Source of the DNA: Labia minor | Taxonomy: Eukaryota; Arthropoda; Insecta; Dermaptera; Spongiphoridae | Length of the DNA stretch: 64,000 nucleotides | Assembly: GCA_963082975.1 (NCBI GenBank) | Contig: OY720349.1 | Coordinates: 61,874,501-61,938,500, forward strand | Reading direction: 5' to 3' | In this document: positions 23,531-35,741 of the stretch, piece by piece | Numbering within the stretch: position 1 is the first letter of the stretch | Layout of the letters: the number at the start of each line of letters is the position of its first letter | The notes under the pieces: generated by a model | The model's input: only the letters and a program-made list of their open reading frames with translations | What the model was told of the DNA's origin: nothing | Database searches by the model: none | Position numbers and translations under genes: made by a program

Positions 23531-24519
23531 AAATTTATAATTATAATTTGAGTAAATTTTAATGGAAAATATCATATTTTTCTTATTTAATTAGAGATTT
23601 ATTTAAATAGGAGATTAACAGTAATAAAATGCTGAAGTATAAACTTGAAAATGAAGATTCACATCCCAAAGGTTCATCAAATTGTATGATAATAATTTAA
23701 TTTAATACATTGTCAACTGGTTTAATTTATGAGGGTCAAAAGAAAAAATTTATAATAATTATTATTAATAATTAAGATACTATGAAAAAAAAAATAATAA
23801 TATTTGTTGTTGGCATAGCAAAAAGAAAATAAATCGATTTTTAAGAAATATATCATTTATCTAAGCCTAAAGGTCATTTATAAAGAATGATCTATAATAA
23901 TAATAATGCAAAAGATAATAAAATGTTATTGGATGTAAATTCAAGAGAAGAAAATTACTTTCTTGCCAAAATTCAATAAAGATTCATTAATAGATAATAT
24001 TTTGATGAAATTTAATTAATCCGCTCACTCGACGCTTGATTCAACTTTCATTTGCATTTATCAAATGAAATCTGAATGAATGCATGAACTGTAAAATTAA
24101 ATGTCTAATTGATACGAATTTCATTGGGAATAACCCTTAGCATGGAACTTGTAACTCAAATTTTAAATTTTATTTATAATGGAACACATTAAAAGATAAA
24201 ACATTAATATCAATAAAAGACAAAAAAGTTTTGTGCTTTGTATTAGAAGAATATTTGTATTATTTATTTATAAAGATCATGTTTATTTGAATTAAAATAA
24301 AAGTTTTTTTAAAAAAAACAGCTATTAGCCTTTGTTTTATTTGTTTAACATCAAATCAAACTTTCTATAACTTTAATCAAAGTGGAAAAATACAATCCTG
24401 GTTTATTTAATTTCCTTTTATTTTAAAGGCTTCATTGAAATTTTATATTTGTTTAGAAACAAAAACTAAAAACATAATATTTCTTATACTTTTAAATCAA
24501 ACAAATAACTTATTTAATA
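23531..24519. other. AT-rich DNA
   Basis: No gene or repeat recognised. Confidence 0.5.
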
Positions 24520-24990
24520 ATTGTTAATGTGTAATATTAATTTAATGGAAATTCCAAAAAAACTAGTACGTATGATTCAAATTTGTTTTGTGGGTAGTAA
24601 AAGAAGAGTAAGATGCGGGAATCAACTGTCAGAAACTTTCAAAATTCGGAATGGGTTAAAAGAAGGAGACGAATTATCAGATTGCGTCACGAGGGATTGC
24701 ATGACCTCTATACATCTCTAGAGATAGTTAGAATTATAAAATCGAAAAAGCTGCGGTGGGCAGGACACGTGGCTAGAATGGGAGAAGATAGAATGGCGAA
24801 AAATAGATTGTTAGGGAAGCCGATTGGGAAACGTCCGTTGGAAGACCAAGGACGCGGTGTGTGGATAATGTGGGAAAGGTCGTGAGAGAGATGGGAGGGG
24901 AAAGGGACTGAAGGGTTGTGGCTTAGATTAGGAATACTTGGAGGGATGTGGTTGCTGCGGCCAGGAACTTTCGAGTTCCGTAGAGCCACA
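24520..24990 (+). pseudogene. non-LTR retrotransposon, internally deleted
   Basis: First frame: IPKKLVRMIQICFVGSKRRV, then CGNQLSETFKIRNGLKEGDE, the palm region leading to the LSP block of a LINE reverse transcriptase. The YADD box and what follows are missing. The sequence jumps to the tail in another frame: IKSKKLRWAGHVARMGEDRM, AKNRLLGKPIGKRPL, the conserved end of this LINE group. Close to the end come more frame changes and 'aactttcgagttcc'. The tail is shared with 60-242 and 51040-51590. A nuclease/reverse transcriptase protein in life; this copy is dead. Confidence 0.88.
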
Positions 24991-25316
24991 GAGATAGATG
25001 GATAGATACTAATATTAATACAAGACCTCTGCTTAAGACTTCTGAGATCACATTTGTACATGTCCTAAAAAATATATAGTAATAATAATTTTTAAAGGTG
25101 AATTAGAGACTCAGGTAACTTTAAATAAAATGTTCTCTAAATATAATATTTCGACAGGGTTAAAAGAACGAAGTCTTCTGTTTAGATGCCAGCTAGAAAT
25201 GGATAAAATTTCCAAGTATTTATTGATAAATAAATGAAAAAATATTTTATTTATACTATGAAGTATAAAGACGGACTAATTAATCTTTAAATACAGTCAA
25301 AAGAAAAATTATGAGT
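24991..25316. other. no recognised feature
   Basis: AT-rich spacer between a LINE remnant and a family X copy. Confidence 0.5.
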
Positions 25317-25973
25317 AATAAGTTGACCTGTGGCCAGGTCCGAGTCGACCGACGGTTTGAAATAAATTAATTTCCAGCTACAGAAACATTTTCAAATAAT
25401 TTTAATATATCTAAATATGTAATGTAATAAAAAACAGATATGGATACATAAATAATAAATATAAACATTTTTAATTTAATTTTATTTATAATATATATGC
25501 AAGACCGGGCTGTGACGTCATGAATGGCTGGATGACGTCATATAATTTTAAATCAAGAAAAAACTAATAAATATGATTTTCCCGAGGATAAAACCAATAC
25601 AAAGTGCATGATTCGTGGTGATATAAAAAAATCTCCTCATGTGAAATTTGGTGTGAAAATAACCCTTCCCTTCCTATCGTCGATCGCTAATACTACCACT
25701 TCCGGTTTCCGGATTTGCACCAAAAGTTGATCAATTCATCCCACTGATGCATTAGTAAATATACCAAATTTCATCAAAATCGGTTGAGCCGTTCAGGCTG
25801 TACACATCTATACGGACGGACAGACGGACAGACGGACAGACGGACGGACGGACATCATGGTCAAAATACTTTTTTCTGTTAAGAAAATGCATGATTCGTG
25901 GAGATATGTAAAAATCTCGACATGTGTAATTTGGTGTGAAAACAATACCTCCCTTACTATCGTCGGTCGGTAA
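25317..25973 (+). repeat. family X repeat, full-length copy 2
   Basis: Starts 'ataagttgacctgtggccag' with the hairpin GACCTG-TGGC-CAGGTC at 25324-25339, runs through 'atgacgtcat', the first module, the 'gttcaggctg' block and the GTCY-type microsatellite (25813-25854), and ends with the second module at 'atcgtcggtcggtaa'. The junction 'gaccgacggtttgaa' at its start is the uninterrupted form of the site that carries the Transib-type insertion in copy 3. Confidence 0.85.
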
Positions 25974-27453
25974 AAATTACATAAAATACGATATATATAA
26001 ATAAAATAAGCTCACCTGAGAAAGTGAGGCGTAAATAGATATTCTTATAGGCCTTATATAAATAAAAAGCGAATTTATTAAAGCTGTTTCCGGATAACGC
26101 CTCATTTATTATACATTTTAAAGAAATTGTTACTATATTCACATCGTTTCTATCTTTATAAATTTATTAAAATATATTTCATTTCAAATAAATATAAAAA
26201 CTTTCTATACTTAACATCATTAAAAGAAATTAATATTCAATTTATATTTCAAGAATGAACTAATATTATTATCTCGTATGAATAGAACAAGTAAATATTG
26301 ATATTACATTGAAAGTGGTATTGTTTGTATTTTTATCATTTGAAATATTATTGCATTGTTTAACTCAGTCTATTGATATAGTAAATAAAAGCAAGAAATA
26401 AATTATTGATTAAATTCTACTATTATTATTTGTCAATAATTTAATTTCAGATTCATTTTCGAAATTTCCTTTTTTAATTTTTATTTTGAAATTAAATGGT
26501 AAATCTCTATCATAAATTCCAAAGAATTGAATAATTATTGTATTATTATTCTGTTTCTCTTTTCATTTTTTTTTTTAAAGATTTGATATCTTTAAAAATT
26601 TAATAATAAAAATATGTTACGGTTTCATCATTGAACTTGATAATGGAATCTCAAATACTACTTTTTTGGTGAATGAAGATAATAATAATAAAAAACTAGA
26701 AGATGAATAGAAGTCCGATATTAATTTAGTCTGACGCCCGCTGGTTAAAGTCACCAATATGCATATGCAAACACTAATATTTTTGGGATTATAAAAATTT
26801 AACGATTTTTTTTTTAATATTAATGGAAACAATATTTCTCTTGGTTTTGTAAAGGAAACGAAATTAATATAAGATTCACTATCTATTTAGAAAAATATTT
26901 AAAAAAAGTATTTATGGTTTAATATTAAAATACATATATTTATTTTACAATTTGTTTTTTTATTCAAAAAAAAAAAGAACAAATTATAGGAAAACATGAA
27001 TTAAATCTTTGTAGTTTTCAATTTTTAAAATGTGATTTTTCTTTATTAATTTTCGAATTGTTACGCGTCTGAAATTATAGTATATTTGTTAAGAAAAAAA
27101 ATAATGTATACTCAAACGGACTAATTTTCATTTATTAAAAAAAAAATCAAATTGATGATTAAAGTAAATAAAAAGAGTTAAAGATTATATTACCGCCTTT
27201 TTCAATTAAATATTGACCGGGTTTTCTTTTAACAAGTTGGACGTAAGTGCCTTTGAGTCAATTTATATATTTTCAACATATCAAATTAAAGCATTTTATT
27301 ATTCCACTTGGTTCGAATTAAATTTCAACAATAAAAGAAAAAAAAAGAAATTTCATTTTACTTGTTTTTATATATATCTTTAAAAATTATCTTTTATTTT
27401 AAAAGAATAATAAAATAATATATATAATATTATTATATATTATATAATGTATT
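25974..27453. other. AT-rich DNA
   Basis: No gene or repeat recognised; only A/T-rich frames with early stops. Confidence 0.5.
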
Positions 27454-27640
27454 GTAATATCTTATCTTATTATGCTAACTAAAATTGTTTGATTGTTTGT
27501 ATATATGTAGATGGGTTCTCAGAAACCGCTAAAACGATTTTTTTGAAATTCACCCCAGAATTTATAAAGAAAAATTGAGTTTTATTGATCACATCTCTGG
27601 AAAAAATCATCTGTTTTTTTAAAATTAATCTTGAATGTTT
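27454..27640 (+). repeat. Helitron-like 5' module
   Basis: Starts in 'tcttatcttattatgctaac', continues 'taaaattgtttg', 'gggttctcagaaaccgct' and 'tttttttgaaattcacc', and ends in the 'ttgagttttattgatcacat' block. It matches the 5' part of 10834-11475. Its 3' partner may be the element at 27961-28210, separated by AT-rich DNA. Confidence 0.6.
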
Positions 27641-27960
27641 TCAGTGTTTTATAAAAAATTTAAAAAGGCCAATATTAGAAAAATAAAATTAAAAATATAA
27701 TAAAATATAAATATAAATATAAATATAACATAAAAATAAAAACATTCAAGATTATATGAATAAACTATTACTATTATTTTTTATTTCAATATTTTTAATG
27801 TTAATACAATAATTTATAATCTATCACAAACAATTTAATTATTTTAAAAAATAGCGGTCTTCAATTACAATTTTTTTTACTCTCTACTGACTGGGAATCC
27901 CTTCTCATTTCATAACAGAAAATAGTGTCGAATAGAAATTGACAATATTACTTGGATTAA
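27641..27960. other. AT-rich spacer
   Basis: A/T-rich spacer, including an (AAATAT)-like run near 27705. Nothing recognised. Confidence 0.5.
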
Positions 27961-28210
27961 TCTTATTATGATAGCTAAAATTGTTTGTTTGTATTATTGA
28001 GGACCCCAGTCCAATTCATTTTAATCAGATTGATGCAATGATGCAACATTTAATAATTGTAATAAATAATTAAAGAATTGTTTATCAATATTTTTTAAAG
28101 GGTCGAGCGAGAGCTCGGTGTCCCAAGTATTAATATTACCAGCCAAACCCAATAATGAATCATTTTTGTTTAACTTAATTACCGAGCCGAGGCTCGGGGT
28201 CCCGGTACTA
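27961..28210 (+). mobile_element. short Helitron-like element
   Basis: Begins 'tcttattatgatagctaaaa' after an A. It ends with a perfect hairpin, CCGAGCC-GA-GGCTCGG (28181-28196), followed by 'ggtcccggtacta' and a T. TC at the start, a 3' hairpin about ten bases before a CTA end, and A/T flanks fit a Helitron, although the last base of the CTRR motif is not met. No coding capacity. Related copies: 10834-11475 and the end at 56301-56390. Confidence 0.65.
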
Positions 28211-29061
28211 TATTTATATATATTATATATATTACTAATCTACTGGTGTCAAACAGTTCAATTTTAATTGAAAGAGAAACTATACTAAACTACCATCCAC
28301 CCTCATATATATATAAGGGATTACATTCACATCTCAAGTTTAAATTAAGGATGTTTGTGATTAGACCAAATTATATTCAAATAGTTTAGGGAATGTTTTG
28401 ATAATGCTAAACTAGAATTAAATTATGAATAATTTCGAATAATAATTAATATTTTTAGACATTATTTCCATCAATCAATAAATATTTATTTTCATAGAAT
28501 TTTTTTAAAAATTTCTTATCATTAAAATTATGAAATTTTATCAAGTTGGCACATTGACATCAAATACAGTAATTGAAAGTTGCGTGATTGAATTGATAAA
28601 TAATTTAATAATTAAAAAATAATTTTATAGCTTTTGAATTGGCTGTAAAGTGGTCTTAACTTGGACTTGGATGGATCAATAAATAAATATTAATATTAAT
28701 CAACAAACTTCTCCAGGAGAGTAAATATTTCTCCAACGGATTGAATGTCCAGTTATTATTGCCTCCATTAATTCCTATTATACATTTCTATTAGCAAAAT
28801 AATTATTTTTAAATGAATTTTTGTTCTTTTATGAAATTTCCTTAGATATTAATAATTTAAAAAGTTTATCCAAAAATCAAACCATCAAAGCAAAATCATA
28901 AATAAACACGTTTGGAATAATTATAAATAATTATTTGTTTATGATCATGAATAATGTTGAAAAATTCAATGTCATTCATTTTTCTAATTTTTATTTCACT
29001 CTTCAATTAATTAAAATTTAATTTAATCTGAATATGATAATCACAGAATACATATTTTAAG
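28211..29061. other. AT-rich DNA
   Basis: No gene or repeat recognised. Last 13 bases (29049-29061) are the left target duplication of the next element. Confidence 0.5.
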
Positions 29062-29414
29062 TATAACGGAATTTTGTAAATTAAACCACATATTGATATT
29101 TGTTATTGTAAATTTATTCAAAAAATACAAACATATACACAACGTTTCGATTGCTACTTCTGCAATCGTTATCAAGCGACTGCACTGTTCGAGCATCCAG
29201 TGACAAGTGACCAATGATCATTAATATAAGACCAAAGAGTCCCCAACCAGATGGCATCTGGCTTGATAACGATTGCAGAAGTAGCAATCGAAACGTTGTG
29301 TATATGTTTGTATTTTTTGAATAAATTTACAATAACAAATATCAATATGTGGTTTAATTTACAAAATTCCGTTATAAATAAAAACAACCACCAAAGCTTT
29401 AATAATTTAATATC
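29062..29414 (+). mobile_element. Penelope-like fold-back element, copy 1
   Basis: Two inverted arms of about 115 bp ('ataacggaattttgtaaatt' to 'gcaatcgttatcaag', and its complement) flank about 90 bp of unique DNA. The right arm is followed by a 38-base tail ending 'aataatttaatatc'. A 13-bp duplication 'tacatattttaag' (29049-29061 and 29415-29427) flanks the whole. Inverted terminal repeats plus an asymmetric extra tail plus a long, variable target duplication fit a truncated Penelope-like retroelement better than a DNA transposon. No reverse transcriptase or GIY-YIG part is present. Confidence 0.65.
29263..29294 (+). ncRNA. hammerhead-ribozyme-like motif in Penelope-like arm
   Basis: Reads TTGATAA, a perfect 7-bp stem CGATTGC/GCAATCG with loop AGAAGTA, then AAAC. 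The order mirrors a hammerhead core, CUGAUGA - stem II - GAAAC, which Penelope-like terminal repeats are known to carry. C3 and G8 of the core are replaced by U and A, a pair change that would keep base pairing. A matching stem I was not found, so cleavage activity is doubtful. The inverted arm has the mirror copy at 29142-29176. Confidence 0.4.
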
Positions 29415-29424
29415 TACATATTTT

Positions 29425-29660
29425 AAGGTTGTTCAGAAAGTCATTTCGGTTTTTATCATTAGAGGTTTTAATTGTATTTTTCCCAAATTCACACTTAAGC
29501 CATTTTTTGTGAAAAAAAATTGCTTAATTAAACGATATATTTTTGCTATTATATTCTTAAACAGAAACGATATTATTTTGCCACTATTTTTAAACAAAAA
29601 CAATATTATTTTGGTAATATTTTACAATAAAAACGATATTTTACTTAAAAAAACCTGGTT
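29425..29660 (+). repeat. mariner-end-like sequence and 33-bp tandem repeat
   Basis: 'aaggttgttcagaaagtcat' at 29425-29444 resembles the start of a mariner terminal repeat. From 29527 to about 29645 a degenerate unit of about 33 bases ('taaacaaaaacaatattatt' plus 'ttggtaatatttt') repeats roughly three to four times. It gives a fake open frame rich in N and I. No transposase is seen. Confidence 0.45.
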
Positions 29661-31560
29661 CAAAGCCACCAACCCTACATATATATATTTATATACCATA
29701 TACCTATATCCTATTTATTAATATATATAAGAGCGTTTATTTAAATAAAAATCATGTGATTGTATAGTTGTTGATAAAATGATAAAATATTTCTTATTGG
29801 TTTAATTTTGGCAATAAAAGTAACTATTGAAATATTTATATTTATATATATGTATAAACTTTGACATTTTCATAATATTTTTACCAATTTATTGTATTTT
29901 TTTTTCTTTTGTCGAATATAGTTTCTTTGGAATGGAAAATAGAAAGCAATAATAAATTTAAAGCTTTATATAAGAACGAATGTTGAAAAATAGAGATATA
30001 ATAATAAATGTGAAAAAATTATTGTTTTTGTCAGGTTACTAAACTTTTTGTTAAACTTTTTTTAAACTCAATTGGACTTTCTATTATAAAACCATTGAAC
30101 AAATATATATATATATATTTAATTCAATTTTTCCTCTTGAGAGAATTTAAATAATTTTGTTTTTGATTATAATATAATATAAATTTTCATCTGGTTGAAA
30201 AATTATTTATTTGTAAAATAAAGGTTAAAAAAAACATGAATGATGTATAAGTAACTTTAGTTTAAAATTAAAATAAAACAAATGTTACCAGTAAAAGTAG
30301 ATTTTAATTAAATAAACTTAAAAAAAAAAACTATTACTAAAACTAGGCTCGGCACTGAAATATTATCTGGTCTTGTGTTGATAATTAATTTGTTCCCTTA
30401 TTAAATTATAAATTCTACATCTGGTTGGTTCGTCCGCTCTGTCAGCTGTCATCTATTTTGACAAAAACCGCCTGGATTCAATTTGGTTTACCTGTAGTGC
30501 ATCTTTAAACTTACAAAAGCTTACCATACAATAATACATCTATTCATTTGAAATGTCGTCCTCTGAAAATGACTCCTTTGAGCAATTTCAAATGCTAAAC
30601 AAAGGACTTTTAATATTTTTTTAAATGGTGTTGATTTTTTTCCAATAATATTTTATAGGGAAATTTTTTTATAAGATTGTTTTATCCACTTAAAAGCCTA
30701 ATTTGTAATAAAAGTTGAGATAAATTAAATCTGCCCACCAGAAGAGAAATGTTTTTATAGAAACATTTAAAATCTCTTTTAAGAACTCTTTCTCTCTCAC
30801 TCTCTCTCTCTCTCTCTGGAGATGGGATAAAACAAAGAATTGTTCTTAGCGTATTTGTCTGTGTGTCTCGTATGTGGTCTTGAGAAAACGGGAATGGGAA
30901 AGAAAGAGACCAGGGTTAAGTGCGAAAATGCCTAAAAAAAACTTGAAAGCACTCTCACTGCAGGCTCCATTTATGTTCTACCCAAATGTATATATAGATA
31001 CGTTTAAGTGAATGTTTTGTATTAAAAGAAAAAAAAAAATCAAATATTACTATAATGAATGTAACAAATTCTCTTGCGTTTTATTACTAGAAATAATGAA
31101 TAGACTTTAGAATAACTAATAATATTTGGACAGTTTTTTTTATCTATTTAGTAATTTATCATTATATAATATATTATTTTAAATTTATGAATTTACTGAG
31201 TTTCAATATCTTCAACTGAGACTCCTAAGGATATTTTTTTTTGTAAAGAAATGAATAAAAATATAATAAAATATCTAAAAACTTAAGTTTTTTTTTTTTT
31301 TTTTTTTATTTTTTGGCTTAGATATAAAACCATTTAGCCAAGAAAAACTTAAGTTATTATAATACAAATATTATATATCCAGGATTCATTCTGATTTTAT
31401 AATTTTGAAAATTTTACTTTCTAATTATTATAATTTTTCTCATTTCTATTATTATCAATAAATATTGAATAAAACAACATAATTATATTTATTTATTTAA
31501 TTTAATATTTAAAGGGAAATTATATGAATTCCATAAATTTGAATAAACTCTATTTGATTT
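29661..31560. other. AT-rich DNA with a (TC)n tract
   Basis: A (TC)n microsatellite runs at about 30789-30818, and a T-run at 31289-31308. A less AT-rich stretch (30410-30600) has no recognisable protein. The final 12 bases (31549-31560) are the target duplication of the next element. Confidence 0.45.
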
Positions 31561-31845
31561 ATAACGGAATTTTGTAAATTAAACCACATATTGATATTTG
31601 TTATTGTAAATTTATTCAAAAAATACAAACATATACACAACGTTTCGATTGCTACTTCTGCAAGTGTCACTGGCGCTCGAACAGTGCAGTCGCTTGATAA
31701 CGATTGCAGAAGTAGCAATCGAAACGTTGTGTATATGTTTGTATTTTTTGAATAAATTTACAATAACAAATATCAATATGTGGTTTAATTTACAAAATTC
31801 CGTTATAAATAAAAACAACCACCAAAGCTTTAATAATTTAATATC
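31561..31845 (+). mobile_element. Penelope-like fold-back element, copy 2
   Basis: Same arms and same 38-base tail as copy 1, but the central unique part is reduced to about 40 bases. It is flanked by a different duplication, 'tctatttgattt' (31549-31560 and 31844-31855, with two bases shared with the tail). Two copies with the same boundaries and different flanks define the element ends. The hammerhead-like motif is present in both arms. Confidence 0.7.
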
Positions 31846-31855
31846 TATTTGATTT

Positions 31856-33214
31856 CTTAAATAAGAGTAGCGTCATTCTCTCGCAATAATTTGTTTATTA
31901 TTTTAATTTATATTAATTTTAAAATTAAAATAATATGTTTTTCATTAGATGTAGAATTTCATTTTTCGACTTATTAATGAAGGCCCCTGAAATTTATGCA
32001 ACCGTATAATACTGACTGAAATTTTCATTCCGTTTTAATTTGAAGTTGACCTTTTCATATTACTAATCATTTGAAATATTTGAAAATTATTTATTTTTTA
32101 AAATTATAATATTATATCAACATATAAAAAAATTGAAAAATATTATTTGATATTAGGCTTGAAAAGAAACACTTATTGGTTTTTCTATATTTTACTTTTA
32201 TCTAGTATGCCTACGTGTATATTAGTTAATTCCTATTTTTCTCTTTGTTTTCTGAACTATCTAAAATGTCAAATATTTATAAATTTATATTATAAAATAA
32301 AATAATACAAATTATCATAATTTTACATATAAACATATTTATCTGGAGTTGTTTTAATAAAAATATTATATAATATATTTTCAGACAGAATTAAAAAAAA
32401 AAAAAATTAAAAATTAAATAAATAACAAATAGAAAAGATCATAAAATAAATATTAAAGACAAGTGATGTATTTAATAGATAAGTAAACCTCCTTCGGAAT
32501 TCGGACAAAGAAAGTTTCCATAATAAATATCTTTTACTTGTAATAAAACTCGATATTGTTTGGCGTATATAACTAAAGATGAGAGGGATGTTTGCTTAGG
32601 GAGAGAGAGAGAGAGAGAGAGACGAGACAGCGACGACGACAAAAGGGAGGAAAAATGAGGTTACTGTACTTGAGTGAACCTGTCCTCGTTTCAAAGCAAT
32701 GCCTCTAAGCACGATAGAAATTAATGAGTTTCTTGATTTCGAGTAAAGAAAAAAACAATAATTATATTGCTAACTCCAAGTCACTTCTAATCATAACAGT
32801 AATCATAAAAATATATTAAAAGTGCCCGTTTTAATTTTTATTATACGAATAGTGCACATTCTCATTTGCTAGTTCATTTTATAAAGTATTCATATACATG
32901 TACACATCTCTTAAAAATTATTATAAAAAATAATACAAATATTTAAAAGCAAAGAGAAATAGTTATCATTTTTAATATTTTTCTTTATAATAGAAAGCAT
33001 TTCTGTTAAAATATTATTATATAATAGTTTGAAATAATAATAAAATCAGAAATTTTATATTTGAAATTTATAAATAATGTTAATGTTTATATTAAAAAAC
33101 TATGTACATGTAATATCAAAAAAGTATTATATATATAAAGTTGCCGCCACCTAACCTACAATGGTTCCATCTAGTGACAAGTTAAAAGACTAAATTATTA
33201 ATTAATTATTATTA
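31856..33214. other. AT-rich DNA with a (GA)n tract
   Basis: (GA)n at about 32600-32622 lies in a GC-richer patch (32590-32720) without recognisable coding. A second small patch at 33140-33180 is unidentified. Confidence 0.45.
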
Positions 33215-33222
33215 ATTATTAT

Positions 33223-33639
33223 CAGAGGCGGATTAAACGCCGGGCGAACCGGGCGGCCGCCCGGGGCCCACCAGCCCGAGGGGCCCACCGAAACCTAAAT
33301 AAAAATATTTCCTTAAAAAAAATTTAAAAAAACTGTTGAGTTTATGGATAATCGGAGTTTAAATAAAACAAGTTATTCTTGTTACAGATCTTTATTGAAC
33401 AACAAATCTTTATTCGGTCGTGTTTGAACCCCGACTAACTTAAGAAAAAATAATCAATTTTGGGACTCGGCGACCACAGTAAAATTTATGTATTTTTTAC
33501 ATAAGTACTATATATGTAAGCATAAAACAGCCTAAATTATAATATAAACAAAATTTGTCTTTCAATTATAATTGTAAATAACAGAGGGCCCATTTCAATT
33601 TTACCGCCCGGGGCCACCAATCAACTTAATCCGCCACTG
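33223..33639. mobile_element. hAT MITE with CAGWGGCGGATTAA ends, 417 bp
   Basis: Starts 'cagaggcggattaa' and ends with the complement of 'cagtggcggattaa'. An exact 8-bp duplication ATTATTAT flanks it (33215-33222 and 33640-33647), though the target lies in ATT-rich DNA. GC-rich subterminal blocks ('ccgggcgg', 'cgcccggggcc') stand next to both ends, as in hAT elements. No transposase frame. Confidence 0.82.
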
Positions 33640-33769
33640 ATTATTATTATCATTGAAAATAACATTAATATTTTGTTTATATTGTTTAAGAAAATCTTAC
33701 CTAGAAAGAACGTGTAATTTAATTCTCTAGAATAAAATCACGTTTGAAAAAACATACATTACACATATT

Positions 33770-33873
33770 CAGTGGCGGATTAAGTTGATTGAGGGCCCCG
33801 GGGGGTAAAATTGAAAAGGGCCCTCTGTTATTTACAATTATAATTGAAAGATAAATTTTGTTTATATTATAAT
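33770..33873. repeat. fragment of the same hAT MITE, opposite orientation
   Basis: 'cagtggcggattaagttgat' through 'gggccctctgttatttacaa' and 'attttgtttatattataa' is the inverted right half of the element at 33223-33639, 130 bases away. The other end is missing. Confidence 0.75.
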
Positions 33874-35741
33874 AACTACTGTTTATTTAAATATATTCTT
33901 AATTACTTCTGGATGGTGATCTATTAAAAATTTCTCAAATTAGATTTAATCAATTATTATGGGGTTCATATGACTGTAAAAATAATATCTCGGTTGTAAA
34001 TAAAAGAAATTGTCAAATCAAAAATAAAATTATCCATATTTTTAATTTGTGTTTGATGATTTATTATTAACGACAATAATATTTTAAAAGTTTAAAGCAA
34101 CTTTCACAGTTTCGCATGGTTACTTTAACAGATATGATGCATTTGATAAATCTTCGATATATAATAAATTATATTAGGGTTAAAAAAAATCCAATTTGTC
34201 CGGAGACTAATAATAAAGGCTTCAGGGGAAAAATCGATTTGCTGGGTCAAGCAATTTTGGATTCTTATTTAAAAACTGACCCAGCGTATAATATGCGGTT
34301 AAAATGATAAGTAAAAAATTTAACGGAAATTCAATTTTATAATAACATTCCATAAATATTATTTCTTTTATTTTTGATAGGAGAAAAATATTTATGATAA
34401 ATTTAAATTAGATTATACAATTTTAATTAAAAAATAAATGATTTATTAGGATCCAAACTTTATTTACTTATCTAAAATTCTAAAATAAATCATAATTTAC
34501 TTTTTACTTTTTAAACTCAATATTAATTACATAAATATATCTATATTAACACTATTCTTATGTATATGTTAACAATACAGAAAAAAAAAATTTAAAAATT
34601 AAAAATAGTATAATATATGATATAATTTTATTTCTTCTTTATATAATTTTTAATAAAAAAAATATAATATGAGGCATTTGATAATTTTATCAAAAAAAAT
34701 GTTGATTAGAAGTCTTCTTAAAAGGCAATTCATGAAAATGACAAAGGAATTGAAATGAGGAAATGGTTATCTAAGACAAGAGGTTCTACTTTGTTCAGAG
34801 GCAGAATCACTTTGCTGTATTAATCACTTTCCTCTTTCTCCAGAAAACTCTATTATATTAAAATAAATAACCATTTTTGCTTTATTAGTAATATTTATAT
34901 ATAATGCATATATATAGATTTAACTCAAATCTTTCCATTCTTCCAAGTTAAAGATTTTGTCTATTGAATACTTGGTAAGTAGAATAGATAGATATATTGA
35001 CTGATTTAATAAAATGAGTTTAAAATTAATAAAATTGATTGTTAATTTAATTTTTAGGACACTATTTATTATTAATAGAAAATAGATCAGGGAAGAGGTA
35101 AATTTCAATTCACTCAGATTAAAATAAAATATTCAATAGTAAAATAATAATAATATTCAATAATAAAATTAATCAATATTGAAATGTTAAAGAACATTAA
35201 TCATTATTTTTTAAGGATATTTATAGAAATTAATGTGAAAGAAATTTATATAATTATAATAAGTATCTTGGATAATTCTAACTTATAAATTAACTATAAA
35301 ATAAAGTTAATTTATTTTAATGTTATCAATTATCAGATTTTATATTTGTTTAGCAATTGCAATTTTTAAAGGATCGACCATTTAGCTGTTCATTGTTAAT
35401 AGAATAGAGTTCAGGGCAAGGCGAGAATAAGTTACATCTTCTCTGGATAGTAACTTCTAAGTTTGAACTCAATGTAGGATCCTGGCAGTATCATCCGTCA
35501 GATATGGGCGTCTCTAAGTCCTTTCCATCTCTAAGAATGATCTTACACTTTTAATTCTCTAACCCCTTCAAAGTAGCCCCCTTGGCTACTTTTTCCTTCA
35601 CTCATTCCCTCTACTGCACTCAGGTGACCGATACTCAGTTCTCCTTAAATTTAAGAAATATATGACATGAGTAATGACAATTTGTTTAAATGTTGCATTC
35701 ACTTAGACATTTTTTATCCTTATATATATTGTAATATACAC
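33874..35741. other. AT-rich DNA with an unrecognised GC-richer patch
   Basis: 35395-35640 is clearly less AT-rich. The minus strand gives a stretch of about 35 codons (LSIGHLSAVEGMSEGKSSQG and more) before a stop, without a known motif. The rest is AT-rich and featureless. Confidence 0.4.

Noticed and set aside
29251-29721. Longest open frame in the window, 156 codons
   Set aside because: It runs through the right arm of the Penelope-like fold-back and a degenerate AT-rich tandem repeat; the same first part appears again at 31649-31852. Not a gene.
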